Notes: a model not told the origin generated them from the sequence alone. A DNA stretch of 64,000 bases from Yponomeuta sedellus (GCA_934045075.1 OW203738.1:62001-126000); one strand, 5' to 3'; shown: positions 41,738-54,513, counted from the first letter of the stretch. A program made the numbers and translations.

Positions 41738-44700
41738 CTAGCGGAAGTATGCAGCAGCGAGCGCGATGGCGGCGAGGGCGAGCGCGGGTGTAGGCGCGCG
41801 GGCGGCGGGCGCGGCGCTGGGTTCGTCGCAGGCGCGCAGGCCGGGCCCGATGCAGGCGGCGTAGGCCATGAGGTGCGGCAGCTGGCTCTGCTCGTACAGG
41901 CCGCCGAACACGTGGTGCCGCGGCCCGCGCGCGAACACCGCCACGTCGTCGCCGCCGTGCGTCTCCGACTCCAGCGGCACCTCCACGTGCGCGCGCCACC
42001 GGAGATCGCGCGCTTCTGTTACACAAGTTGTTTCATTGATTTATTGCAAACAATGCAGCTTTCACGGAGTAAATAGTATATTTCATTACAAGTGCGGAAA
42101 GGCTGTCATTGCAAAGAGTTCCGACAAATGTTGGAACAAGTTGCAATGACGGTTCCGCACGTGTACTGAACAGAGAATGCATTCGTTTTGTGAAATCATT
42201 CACTACAAATCTTAACATGTCTCATTCACTCTAATAGTCCACGAGTAGTTCACCCTTCAAGGAACATTCTCAAATCTACCCTACTAAGAACCAAAATTCT
42301 GTAACTCATTTGTGCCGCCAGTTCGTTGTCGTTCCCTTCACGCGCTAACAGTCGTAAAAAGGGCTTCAAAGACTTAACGATTTAACGAATTGTGTTGGAC
42401 TTTCCTTTCATCATAATAAGGGCTATGTTTCTTTGGCTTCACTGATTACCCATTGAAATTAAAATGTCGCATCTTGCTCTGCACCGCGGTTCCATCTTTA
42501 CTTAGCGAGGTTATACGTTCCGAATCGAACTTCTGTTGCGGATAAAAATGCATATGCTTGACTTGTTTTTTTTTTATTTGAAACGATGCTAAATAAAAGT
42601 AAACGTAGGTACCGAATATTTAATTCGGAATGATGCATTCTCTTGCAGATGTACAACAAAAGAAAGGATAAGACTAGATTTTAATGTGTTGTGTTCTAAA
42701 CAAATACGTCATCATTTAATATTATGTTTAAAATTCATGTTTTGGTTGTCAGTCCTAAGCCTGCAAAGTATGAAGGAAAATCGAGATGTACCTACATCCA
42801 CATCCATCGTGACATAAAATTCAATTCAAAACACTTTTGTCATTCGCGGACTGCCGTGACTCAAAAGATACGTGAAAGAACTACTGAGCTGTGAACTATG
42901 AATGAGCTATGAACTATGAATGAACTCTGAATTATGAATGAAATATGAACTAAGAAGTGAACTATGAACTAATAGAGGGAGTTCAGATAAGGAAATGAAG
43001 TATATGACTCTTTTCTTTTCAGTGAATCGTTTCGGGCACCTCTAGTACTGAACGACTATTTTTAATACAGTTGCGAAAAAAATAAGCAATTTCCTAAAGG
43101 AAATTATTTGGAAAATGGCGCTAACCGTAAAAGAATATAAGCAGAGATTTTTTTTCTTCACCCATTCTAAGCAAAGGGAACTATGCCCATACAGCCAAGT
43201 CTTCAGTAGAATTTTTTTATTGATATGAAATGAAAATGAAATTTAATGAGATGAAATGAAATGAAACCTAACCTAACTCATTCAATGAAATCATTAAATC
43301 TGACATTGAAACAAATTAGTAGTTTCTTTTTAGAAATATACTATTTGCATGAATTATAAAAACTTGTACCTATGAATTTTTTAGGTAAAAACTTCATGGT
43401 TGTTTTTTCTTTTTAACAGACATTATTTTGACATTTGGGAAAGAGAACGCATGAGTTCGGGAAAGGTAAAAAAAAAACACGAGTATGTAATAGCCCACAT
43501 CCTGAACGCTATATACGTCCCTGCAATACGCCACTTTTAGAGCAACTGTATTAAAAAAAATATAATAGTGTTTTACTATTAGCACGATATACAATGCTGA
43601 TTGGTTAACGGAGTTCAAATCCCTTATAAAGGTTGTCGGGCTTAAAATGCGATGAGTTGTAGAAGATCAACGACTCACCAAAGCCGGGCTCCTCTGTAAA
43701 GTTGGCCCGCACGCCCTCAGCGACGTGTGAGCGGAAGCCGGGCCCGTTGGCGTAGGACAGCGTGAGGTAAGGCACGCCGTCGTCGCCCACGCTGTCGGAC
43801 ACGCCGAGGATGTCGCCGCCGCGCTGCGTGTAGCCGTTGAAGGCCATCACGTGCGCGTGGTCGGACGTGACCACGAGCAGCGTGTCCCGCGGGTCGCCGA
43901 GCTGGGACGCGGCCTCCACGGCGGCGCTGAGCTCCAGCGTCTCGTCCAGCGCCAGGTGCACGTAGTTCTCGTGGTGTCCGTGGTCAATGCGGCCCCCCTC
44001 CACGAACAAAAAGTACCCGCGAGGGTTCCGCGCCAGGCGCCGCATTGCCGTCACCGTCAGCTCCGCCAGCGTCGGCTCCGACTCCTCGGGCCCCTCCATG
44101 TGGTACATCAGGTGATTACCCTCGAACATTCCCAGTATATACTCCGCCTCCTCGGTGGAGTTGAGCAGTTGTTGACGATGCCAAATGTACTCGTGACTGA
44201 CGCCACGCGCCACCTTGTCTGCGCGCCACTCCTCGATCAAATTGCGGCCGTCTGCGCGCAAACCCTCGGTGCCCTCCTCATCCGTTGTGTTTATGGGTAG
44301 GAATTCTCGCCTTCCACCGCCCAGAATCACCTGCAACGATCGTGATGTACTCAGTGTCACAATTAATGCGAAAACAGATTACAGCTTGTCAGACGGCTTA
44401 CCTTAAACCGGTTACCGGGATACCCGTGTATGAGTTGTTGTGCGATGTCGGGACAGTGGGCGGGGTCGTAACCGGCAGCGCGCACTTGCGCGTCGTTCTC
44501 CCAGCCGCGGTTGGCGGAGCGCGCGTACGCGCCGGCCGGAGACGCATGAGTGAGGCGCGTTGTGGTCACGATACCTGAACACAATGTTATTTGACTGCGG
44601 ATTAAAACTGACATCTAAATACACACAAAAAAAATGTTTTGTTCAATTAAATAATCGTGATTTGATCGTGTCTTGTTCTGTACTAAACGGGTTTAGTTTA

Positions 44701-45717
44701 ATACAGAACTAGTTACATAAACGCTTTTGCAAAGAATGTTGGTGATCTGGTCTTCTTAATCCATTTCACAGACAATATCGGAAAAAAATATTGATTATGA
44801 AAACCAAATGTTTACTTAATTAAATTGAAAGCTGTTAGTTTCAGTTAGTTAGATTATGTGGAGTAGAAACTAACCAAGAAACTCCACATTTATTTATTTC
44901 AAAATAGGTTTTAACTTAATTAACAGAGAATATTACACTAGATATTATCGTCCCGTTAACATTATTCGAATACTTTGCGCACTCAGAGCGCCTTGAATAT
45001 TATTTAAATATTTTTTGTACATATGACCGTAAATAAATAAATAGATAATACTGGTTTAAGGGATGTGAATGGACTGAAATATATTGAGACATACCGGCGT
45101 CGCGGCCATCTTCCAACGCCCAGGCTGCGATGGAGCTAAGGTGGTGTGCCGTGTCCTGCGAGGCTGTACAATTCCAGCGAGGAACGGCCGCCGTGAGGCC
45201 GAGCGTGCCAAGGTTGGCCTTGACACCGCAGAGATAGGCCGTGGCCGTGCAGGCCGAGTCGGCGATCTGCGCGTCCGCGCAGTAGGTCTTGGCGAGCCCC
45301 ACGGCGGGGAACGCCTCGAAGGAGAGCCGCGCCTCCTCGCCGGGCTGGCCTCGGCGCTGGCCGCGCAGCGCGCGCGCCGCCGCCAGCGTGGCCAGCGACA
45401 TGCCGTCGCCCAGGAACATCACCACGTTGCGCGCCGTGCCCGCGTGCGCGTGGCTGCCGAGCCGCTGCTGCAGCTGCGAGCGCGCCTCCGCGTACCAGTA
45501 CTCGGCCGTCTCCTCCCCCGGGAGCAGCCGCGCCCGCTGCGCGCCCCGCGCCGCCTGCGTCGCCGGCTCCGGGTGGTAGCGGTCCGCCGCCGCCGCTGCA
45601 ACACAAAGCGCGCTCAGTCGCAGACTCACCCCCCTGCCTCGCCCCGCTCCCCGCCCCTCTCTCGCCCCTTTACCTACCGGCTACGCTCAGCAGTAGCGTA
45701 AGGTAGAGGCGCGACAT
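41738..45717 (-). CDS. Alkaline phosphatase, gene 2 (GPI-anchored form)
   Basis: Exons in sense order: 45717-45678, 45595-45095, 44574-44402, 44330-43679 and 42015-41738. All introns are GT-AG (82, 520, 71 and 1,663 bp). The exons sum to 1,644 nt, 547 residues plus stop. Signal peptide [17 protein letters not shown]. The same catalytic set is present: [17 protein letters not shown] (Ser about 127), [28 protein letters not shown] and SETHGGDD. After GLRACDEPS a hydrophobic tail ([16 protein letters not shown]) fits a GPI-attachment signal, so it should sit on the apical membrane of midgut cells, as known for lepidopteran membrane-bound alkaline phosphatase. It is convergent with gene 1. Large exon parts appear identical to gene 1. 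Confidence 0.92.
42085..42168. mobile_element. Fold-back (MITE-like) sequence in intron 4 of gene 2
   Basis: acaagtgcggaa...gtcattgcaa and ttgcaatgac...ttccgcacgtgt form a long imperfect hairpin with an inner ttcc/ggaa pair. Target duplication was not determined. Confidence 0.6.
42890..42975 (+). repeat. Degenerate 13-bp direct repeat
   Basis: gaactatgaatga-like units repeated about six times within intron 4 of alkaline phosphatase gene 2. Confidence 0.75.
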
Positions 45718-45763
45718 CTCTGCTAGAGTACCCGAAGCGTTGTATCTTTACGCCACCATCGGT

Positions 45764-45793
45764 CATTATAATATCTCAATTTCTTATCTTATC
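45764..45793 (-). promoter_or_regulatory. TATA-like box and paired GATA sites of alkaline phosphatase gene 2
   Basis: On the minus strand, GATAAGATAAG (45793-45783) is followed by ATTATAAT (about 45771-45764), some 50 bp before the start codon. GATA factors are usual regulators of insect midgut genes. The link here is inferred. Confidence 0.45.
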
Positions 45794-45799
45794 GCGCAA

Positions 45800-46648
45800 A
45801 AACATGCTAATTATATGATAGAGTAAGCTATTATGACTATATCACGCAATAAGCAATATTTCGGTAGTTGTGTAATAACAGTCCATCAAACAGATTATCA
45901 AGTGTGAAATAGTAAAATTAAAAGCTTAAAGAAATTCGATAAGATACCATCTACCTTCATACATTCAAGGAACCTCATATTACACCAGGCAAACTTTGCC
46001 GAACGGAGTTTCCTAGCGTGTTTCCCAGCGAGCGGAGTTTCCTGGGAAAAATATATATATATATACTCACTAATATACTCTTCCTCCGATTCTAATAATC
46101 TGTTAATCTACTATTAATAACTGTTCTGACAGTTATTTTTCTATGCATTCAAATCAAAAAAGCGGCGGTGCAGCTTCTTAAATATCGCCTGAGCCATTAA
46201 TATTGTAATAGTATTGCCATTAATAGTATTGTATCATACATAAGGGAGCAAAATAATATTTTTGCGGCGAGGGCATTCAAAGTACGCAAAGTACGTTTCA
46301 GGGGATTCAAAGTACTTCGCCCGAGTGCAATCTACTTTTCATAACCCTCGATGAGAAAATAAAAGGCACCAAATTTTTCAAAACAAAACCAAGAATTTCT
46401 GAGAATCAAACTTTCTAAGTCAATTTGCTGTAGAAGCTGTAGTTGGCGCGTTTTTACTTTGATTTCTTTTTTTTATTCAGCCGGTGGCGGCGCAACTATA
46501 GGCCATAGTACCGGCCAGTATTCAAAGAATATTTGCGTTCGATTTCTTTGGCGCTGAAAACTAAGATGTTCCAAATTAAAAAAGTGCGCGGCAAATATTA
46601 TTTTTATAAAAGTTAAGTGGGACTCAAGCCACATTTAAGAAACTTATC
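45800..46648. other. Upstream region of gene 2, no gene seen
   Basis: AT-rich with small repeats (agcggagtttcctgg near 46025, attcaaagtac near 46275-46315). Confidence 0.5.
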
Positions 46649-46651
46649 CAA

Positions 46652-47748
46652 CGGCCGAATACTCAAACGTCAGTCAAATCGATCACTCAGTTGAAGGGCA
46701 TTCAAATTTGAACATCTGTTAAATATTGAGTGGTATAAACAAACGTCATTCAAACAATTTCAGACCGTGATCAGCTGAGAAGCCGTCAAATAAACAACAA
46801 GTCTGTTTTCATTGAAAAATATTTAAACTTACGTTGTGATCAGATTTACGCAGAATTTGTTCGATCAATTTTAAGTTTTGTGATGAAATATGAAGTATTT
46901 TTATAAAAATAAAATAAATCATAATATGATTTATGAAACAAACTTAAATTATTATAACCTCGTTTTGTACAAAGCAAAATGTTTAATGTTGTAATAATAA
47001 TATCTTATATTGTCGTAGAATGAAACGTTAGGGCCATCTCACCAATGACATTTGAAAAGTCTACCACAATAAAAACATTGTGGTATTGCGGTTTTTTAAA
47101 GCTATTCCCTGATAAATAATATAAATCTTTATATTATAATATAAACTAATATAAACAAGAATTGAATAAGAATTATTATTATGCGTTATTATGCCAGTAG
47201 CATAATATAATATTAATAACGCAGGGTTCTTAAAATTTGGTCCACTGGCTGTTTGTATCTATTACTCCTTGTAACTGGTTGGATTGTATGTCAAAAGACG
47301 GACCGACTCCAAATATAATACCGTCTCTTTCGACAGCCGGAACCGCGCATGGAAGTCTGTTTCATTATAATACTCGAAAGCATTTAACTTTGCCTCATTT
47401 CTTCGAGGCACATTAGGCCCATCCTCGACATGATAAGGACATTGTTTTTCACATAAGTTCACTGATATTACAATTTTTTTTACGATTTGAAGGTCCTCGC
47501 GACCACTTTCAATTGTAACGCCTACTCAACTCGATTTGACAGCCCATTTGACAGATAAATTGCGCTAAGTTGCGTTCGAGTATACGAATTTTCCGCTGAG
47601 TGATGTTTAACTGCCAGTTATTTTGTGTTCCACTTAAATTTAACACAAGCTTTTAACTAACGTTTGTGTATACGAATTTTGTGTTTAACGGCTTGTCAAT
47701 TACTTAAGATGCCTTTAAATATTTGAATGACGTTTGAGTATTCGGCCG
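46652..47748 (-). mobile_element. PIF/Harbinger-type DNA transposon, deletion derivative
   Basis: Inverted ends CGGCCGAATACTCAAACGTCA at both sides, with an inexact continuation. Flanked by CAA at 46649-46651 and 47749-47751, a 3-bp duplication typical of this superfamily. 1,097 bp, much shorter than an autonomous element. Confidence 0.85.
47262..47462 (-). pseudogene. Harbinger nuclease, N-terminal piece only
   Basis: 66 residues containing LNAFEYYNETDFHARFRLSKETVLYL, which resembles the start of HARBI1-like DDE nucleases. The catalytic part is absent from the element. Confidence 0.65.
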
Positions 47749-47759
47749 CAAGTCGCTTA

Positions 47760-48020
47760 AATGGTACGAGAAACAGGTGATTAGTCATCATAAAGAAGAA
47801 GCAAAAAATTAATGTAATAAAATAATCTTGTAATAGTTAAACCTCCGTGATATTTACTTGGGCAATGGCAATAAGCGTGGCGACAGTATCAAATAATCAA
47901 AGATTTCACTATATTACGGGAGAGTACATATTAAAAGGATTTAAAAAATTGATATAGTTTAATAAAAAAAAATATCATACCGATATTTTCAATAAAATAA
48001 AAGATTATAATATTGCTTTC
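47760..48020. other. AT-rich interval, nothing recognised
   Basis: No ORF or repeat end supported. Confidence 0.45.
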
Positions 48021-48029
48021 AACCATTTT

Positions 48030-48295
48030 GATTGAAACACCCATCAAACCGCGTGACGTCATGCTTAGTAAACTTCACCCGTGCTTTGTTGTGAAACTAG
48101 TGATTACGATGTTTTTTACCTGGACGTGACGTCAGATTCAACCTATGACATTGCGAGCTGTTTTCGCACAGATTAAAATAATTGTAGATAAGTGGCTTTA
48201 ACCTTTGTTAAGTTTTAGTTTATTACTGAAATATAATAATTGTAAATAAAAAATGTGTCCCCACATTATGGAAGAGGATTCAAAAATCTGTTGTC
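48030..48295 (-). repeat. Dispersed repeat, second copy
   Basis: Reverse complement of the repeat at 28980-29231. This copy is not interrupted. Confidence 0.65.
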
Positions 48296-48602
48296 ATGTC
48301 TACTGTAAGCAGACATGATAATGTTGTAGTGGAAGTCGGCCGGAGTCCCCCGCCCGGGCCGGGCGCCCCGCCCGCGGCGGCCGCGGCTCCCGGTTCCCGG
48401 GCCCCGGGCCCCGGTGCCGCGCGGTCCGGCGAGGCGGCAGCGGCGGCCCGCTCCCGGCAGTGTCGCCCCGCCGCGTGCCGCGCCCGCCCGCGCTACGTCG
48501 CACGCCCGAGCACTTCCCGACTAACTGCTAACAACACGACGCCGCCGCCGTTGGATAAAATAAATAACTTTTACTTGATAACTTTCGTCTATACTATCAA
48601 TG
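48296..48602 (+). other. CpG-rich block, possible first exon and promoter
   Basis: A sharply bounded GC-rich stretch (about 48340-48550) in AT-rich DNA. It is followed by ctatcaat|gtaagtgg, a good splice donor at 48603. It could be the non-coding first exon of the Dok-like gene downstream, whose coding exon at 58255 begins with untranslated sequence. No conserved ORF is visible. Confidence 0.4.
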
Positions 48603-48699
48603 TAAGTGGTGAAAAGTTTGTGCGTGTGATGCAGTGTTGAAGTGGATGGAAAGTTAAAGTTGCCTTATGCGTGATGTGACGAGTAGTGCACCGAGTGCT

Positions 48700-49925
48700 A
48701 CGCGCTGCGGCCGCTGCGGCGTGCAAGTGCAACGCTGCGATCTAATATAAATACACGTCTATGTCCATCATCCAGCGTTTCACACGCACTGTCCTTCCGG
48801 CAGGGTCAACTTACAAAACTTTTAAATCACTATTTATCCACTTGTGCGGATTAGAAAATTATAAGAGTAGGTACCTATATTGATTTTGTAAAATACTTTT
48901 AGAATACCATGCTTTGTGTATGTGTGTGTTAGCCCGTGTAAGGAAGTATTTTTGATGCAAAATTATACATACCATGCATTTCACTTGTACCTATATAAAC
49001 CTATAAGCATTTCTAAATTCCACGGCTTGGACGGGCATAATCTATGTAAAATTTAGTAATTGCAATTAAACTTTAATACCTAAACAGCCGGAAAATCGGG
49101 GATCATTAGGTCTACAAACGTCTTTGAATCTCCAAGTGAAAATAGATTTTTAGCCTGTAAATAGGGTTTTTAAAAAGTTCGTCAAGTGAAAACAACTACT
49201 TTTGATTTAACTTATCTTTCGTTAGTTTATTACTGGTATACCACAAAGGATATACTTATCTTATCTAAAATATACAAGTTTGTCGAATTCACTCACTGAG
49301 AGTGCTATACAACAGTAAAAAACATAATATTATGCAACAAAATTGTATTATTGCTTATAACGCTAACGCTGTGTAATAGGGTTCTATATCGTTATTTGAG
49401 GTTACTTATACACATAATATACAGCGGACCTCAATAGAAATTGACCCCACGTCCTCCGGCATGCCGCGGCATGCCGCTAGACTAAGGCATACAATGTCAA
49501 TCAACGTTGAATACAAGGCATGCTTTCTAAATTCTACCGTTTATATATTTACTTGAAATTTTGTATTTGGAACTGTTAAATAATTAAATTGGGAGAGTAT
49601 AAATACTTAAGCCATTAATTGCGATTATTGGCCGCAGCGTTGTTTGCCGACTGTCAGCTGCTGGTATTTAAAATTCCAATACCAATCTTTGTGATAACAC
49701 TCTTCAATTACGCCTTCACTGAAGATAGCATTGTTGCTATGAGCCACCTAATATTTGATTATTATCGAATATTATGCTGAGACATAAAGGCATCATTAGG
49801 CCTTCATGTCTCAAAACAAAGCTTAAGCCGACAAGAGTTAATTCACGACCTCACTAGTGGCGACCAATGTTGGACCTGTGCCTACAACCTTGGTTCCAAA
49901 CAACATTCTACAATTACTTTCTTCC
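48700..49925. other. Long AT-rich interval, nothing recognised
   Basis: No ORF over 60 codons and no transposon ends recognised. If the CpG-rich exon belongs to the downstream gene, this is part of its first intron. Confidence 0.5.
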
Positions 49926-49929
49926 AAGA

Positions 49930-50262
49930 AATTAAATGAAATGAAAAGGTTTTATTCAAAGTAGCGCAGACGCTGCGGCTTAATGAACGTTACAATTCAA
50001 ACTAGGTGTCCATTTCAAAATCTAGATCATTTTGGAGAAAAAATGGACAAAAAAACTCCAAACTTAGTCTTTTCAATGTCCTTAATTAACATAGTTTACA
50101 TAGTTATTATAAAACATAGAACTCATAAATTGTACTGGCTTTAATTCCAGACCTCATTGTTATCTAGATAATCCTTTATGTTATAGTAGCCCTTTTGGCA
50201 CAAAGTGTGCTTAACATATTTTTTGAACCGCGATTCAGGCAAGCTTAATATATCTTCAGCAA
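49930..50262 (-). mobile_element. Jockey-type LINE 3' UTR copy
   Basis: Matches 32615-32940 closely (ttcaaagtagcgcaga, tggtgtccatttcaaaatct) and starts with the same aaatgaaatg tail. 5'-truncated near 50262. Confidence 0.82.
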
Positions 50263-51635
50263 TAAGATGAGTCCCACCCACCAAAAACCCACTAAAATGG
50301 CCCGCTCTCGACAACTTTAGTGGTCATTGGGATCTCATTTCAAAGAAGACGGTGGCATAGTTCGTTACAAAAAACCGGTCATTTTGCAACGATTAATTTG
50401 AAGATCATAGACCAGCGCACACCACAATTGATTGGTCGCCGATGACCACAAGTCATCGGCGACCTTCGGAAATCTAACCCTATGTTAGGCATTATCCAAC
50501 ACCATGAGAAGACAAGCTCACACGGTTATATAATTCAGTTTTTGAAACAGAAACACGTAGAAAATCTTGACTATCCTTCATAGTGTTCTGACTTAAGCAC
50601 TAAATAAACTCGTAAAATACAGAAATTTTTTTCGATAAATGTTTTAGTAAGATGAAGAAGCAGTCGACGTTTTCCAGTCAGCTATTTTGAACAGCCCTAC
50701 TTTGAAGTATAATAAATGTTTTTGGTACTAGCAAAAGGTAATGAATACATTGAAAACTAATATAAACTAATAAAATGCATGGATAGAAAGACCGCGCATA
50801 ACATTTGGTGGGCCTCCACTTCCAAGTGAGACTGATAAACATATTCACACTAGTAGTCTGCCGTCAGTCGCACCAAGACTGAACAAGAATATCTGTGTGT
50901 CTGATGTGGGCTCCTAAAAAAAGTTTTAAAAAGTAAAAAAAGAACTCGAACTTCGTCGTAGTTCCCTTTGTTACCTCATACTAAATATCCACCCTGCTTC
51001 ACTGCAGACCAAACGTCTCTCAGAGATATTGTTATTCTATCATATTTAATTAGGGTAACCAACCCATTGTACAGTAAGTGGTAAAATTTGCTTGCGTGCC
51101 TCCCACGGATTGACAATTTCAAGTGTTCATGAATGTGAACTTTAAATACTCACGAACGATACTTTCCTTCGCATCACAGTAAGCGAGTGTTTTAGATACT
51201 ATAAATTTGCAAATGAACGTAAGTTAAAAAACAAAGCACTGGCAAAAGGAATGATATGAAAACGTTAAAGGGATAATTTATGAAATATCCGGCCGGGTGC
51301 ATGCAACTCTACGGCATCGATTCGTACGCGATTCGTCGAAAAATTATTAAAAACCGACCACGCGCGAGTAAGTCACGCTCGGTTCAGCGTTCGCAATATA
51401 TTTGTCTTACTTAGCACAAATATGTTTTCTAACATTCCGTTCAGTTTATAAGTTATACCTACCATTAAGACTGAACTATTAACGTGTCATGTTTGACATT
51501 TACATTAATGTATAATTTTCACGTAAAAGCAAGTACGAAAACTGCGAGTATTAAGCGTATGAATTTTAATATTTATAAATGCAAGTATGGATTTTTATTT
51601 ATTCTGTTGCGCATTTTTTTTAAACGATTGTAATA
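50263..51635. other. AT-rich interval, nothing recognised
   Basis: No supported gene or transposon end. Confidence 0.45.
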
Positions 51636-51639
51636 GTTT

Positions 51640-51725
51640 TAAAAACCTATTTAGAGTCTAAAAATTCTCACAATTCTCTCAAAATTCTTTACACTATTCT
51701 CTGTATTACGTACAGTAAAACAATT
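51640..51725 (-). mobile_element. SINE remnant with tRNA part deleted
   Basis: The SINE tail (tttaaaaacctatttagagtctaaaaatt) is joined to its head (ctttacactattctctgtatta) without the tRNA-like middle. Confidence 0.6.
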
Positions 51726-51739
51726 AATCTTCTATACAT

Positions 51740-52615
51740 ATAAAATTCAAAGTCCTGACTGACTGACTCACTCATCAACGTCCAGCCCAAGCCGTTGGAC
51801 CTAGGAAGCTAGGATTTTGCACAGAGGGTCTCTATATAATGTAGGCATGGAATAAGACCGGATTTTTTGAACTTCAACCCCTAAGGGGCGAAAAGGGTTG
51901 CCAAAATTTGTACGGGAGTTATAAAGAATGTTGCCTAATTTTCTTGAAACTTAGAATAAACACTCTTCAACGTAATTGATGGAATACGTCTTTCGCCATT
52001 TTTTAAAATTCAACCCTTAAGGGAGAGAACGGGGTTGCAAAATTTTGTTCCTTGAATCTTTTCCAAAATTGGACCTAGGAAGCTGAAATTTTGCACAAAT
52101 GATCTATATATAATGTAAGCATGGAATAAGACCGGTTTTTTTTTAAATTTAACCCCTAAGGGGGCGAAAAGGGTTTCTAAAATTTGTGTAGGAAGTATAA
52201 AGAATGTTATCTAATTTTCTTGAAACTTAAAATAGATGTTCTTCAACACAATTAACTAAACACGTGTTTCGCCGTTTTTTCTAAATTCAGCCCTTAAGGG
52301 AGTGAACGGGGTTGCTAAATTTTGTTATTGAATCTTTTCCCGAATTGGACCTAGGAAGCTGAAATTTTGCACAGAGGGTCCATATATAATGTAAGCAAGG
52401 AATAAGACCGGATTTTTTTTAAATTCAATCCTTAAGGGGCGAAAAGGGTTGCCAAAATTTCTATGGGAGGTATAACGAACGATGTCTAATTTTCTTGAAA
52501 CTTAAAATAAATACGTTTCAACACAATTGATTGAACACGTGTTTCGCTATTATTTCTTAATTTAACCCTTAAGGGAGTGAACGGAGTTGCAAAATTTTGT
52601 TCTGTTGTATTCTTG
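51740..52615 (+). repeat. 275-bp tandem repeat, three units
   Basis: ttggacctaggaagct recurs at 51795, 52069 and 52345 (periods 274 and 276). Each unit also has ataatgtaagcatggaataa, aacccctaaggggcgaaaag and ttcttgaaacttaga-like blocks, in the same order. Confidence 0.88.
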
Positions 52616-52619
52616 GATG

Positions 52620-53515
52620 TTGTTGGGAAATATTATTATTATTATTAAATTCTTTATTTTACCTGTAAAGATTGTACAATAGGCGGGCTTAATGCTAAAT
52701 AGTATTTTATTCTAGCCAACCAACAGGTGACGTGGAGAAGGTGGGGGTAGTCTCAAACGGTGAGGTGATATTTTATTGTCAAATATCTTTTTTTTTATTT
52801 AAACTATATACCTATTACCACTTTATAATATTACCTTTTGTAGTCGACGTAAAAGCCATTCTGTCTTAGCGTAATATTACTCTTCGTTTGTTTACGGTGT
52901 TTTATTTCTTGGTTGTTGAGCGGAACCTTTGATATTTACTTATTGTTTGTTATCCCTCACATGCAATGATTGTTGAGTTATTACAAATTGATGAATCTAT
53001 GGTGCCCCACACTGCAGGTCCTATTATCTCTCTGTTTCGCGCCATGTCATATCTGTTGTATGACACACAGGTGATGGCTAGGGAGTTACGTGAGGCAATC
53101 GTTAGCCATGTAGTAGCAAACTGGGATTAGTAGATGTAGTAACTGGGATGTAGTAGCCAATTACTCCAGTGCTACTTAATACTGTATTGACATGTCACGC
53201 TCTCCTACTTATTATAGTTTATGTGAGCTGGAAGCGACAGGGCAACTCTTTCCGTACGTCTTTGAAGTTTACCTATATTTAGTGTTGGTACTACAGGTAT
53301 GACTGCGCCTTTCACATGATCTATCTCATGGCCATTATTATGTATATGTACGGAACTAAGTCGCCGTGCCAATTTCAGAGCCCGGCTCTCATTCACTTCT
53401 TCCTGTCATCGTCAAAACGACTACTAGGAAAAGGAAAGAAGTAAAAGCTAGAAAAAACGGCGTGCCAGATGCACTAACGCTACGAATTACTTTGTGTGTG
53501 ATTAATATGATCTTT
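52620..53515. other. AT-rich interval, no supported gene
   Basis: A 63-codon minus-strand frame at 53205-53396 has no recognisable feature. Confidence 0.4.
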
Positions 53516-53519
53516 TGAT

Positions 53520-53880
53520 TAGTCTGTGGACACTGTAGTGTTTATGGATGATGCAGTACACTATCCCGTAGAGTCTCTAAATACACTGAGCCCACCTGGT
53601 CTACCGTCTCACACACGTCTTATCCTTAAAGTTGGTGCTCCAGTAACACTACCGCAAAATCTTAATCCACCCAATTTGTGCAATGGGACCAGGTTGCACG
53701 TGAAAGCTTTACATAAAAACGTAATACAGGCCATTGTATTTACTGGCTGTACTAGAGGTGAATCGGTATATGTAGGTACCCCGTAAACGACTTATTCCAT
53801 CGGAGTACCCGTTCGAATTTAAAAGACTGCAGTTTCCCTTTAAAGTCTCTTTTGCAATGATCATTAATAAGAAAGATAGA
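53520..53880 (+). pseudogene. Helitron helicase C-terminal fragment
   Basis: HYPVESLNTLSPPGLPSHTRLILKVGAPVTLPQNLNPPNLCNGTRL and NVIQAIVFTGC are typical of the end of PIF1-type helicases of Helitrons. After a frameshift near 53780, RLIPSEYPFEFKRLQFPFKVSFAM continues the domain. The rest is missing. Confidence 0.8.
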
Positions 53881-54513
53881 TAGATAGAGAACACTTTCTT
53901 GTAAATAAAAATGGAAATTACACAGATATTTCTTAACCTAAGAGTACAGACGGCGGCCTTATCACTAAACGTGATCTCTTTCAGCCAACCTTAAGATGAA
54001 CCGGACAGATACATTAGAGAAGGAAGTCGCAGGGTCAGTCACTGAAAATAGCAGGGATTGATCTTAGAGGGGACTGCTTCTCGCACGGCCAGTGTTACGT
54101 GGCCTGCTCGAGAGTGAGCTCCCCTAGCAGCCTGGTCATATTGGCACCCGAAACAAGAACATCTAATGTGGTACATAAAGAAGTATTATGAATTATTAAA
54201 ATCACAACTAACCCCCTCTCAATAACAACAAAGTAATCATACCCTGACTTTTCGAATTTGCAGTAGGGATTGAGACAATTCGTCCTTTTTTAAAGAATTT
54301 CTCATAGACAGTTTATTTTTTAAAATTATAAAATTCTATTGTCCTTCTACGATTTGTCGCAGTTAGATAATTGATCAGAACAAAGATCATTTGCACCTTT
54401 TATTGAAGCATGCTGAATAACTAAAGTCCACGCGGACGGAGTCGCGGGCAAAAGCTAGTAATTAATAATACAATGAATTAATAATACAATTAATTAGTAA
54501 TACAATGTAAGCG

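Noticed and set aside
43262..43277. Interstitial telomere sequence CCTAACCTAA in intron 4 of alkaline phosphatase gene 2
   Set aside because: Only two units within an ATGAA-rich simple repeat, which chance can explain.
53205..53396. 63-codon minus-strand frame
   Set aside because: No recognisable domain, and surrounding DNA shows decay; not supported as a gene.
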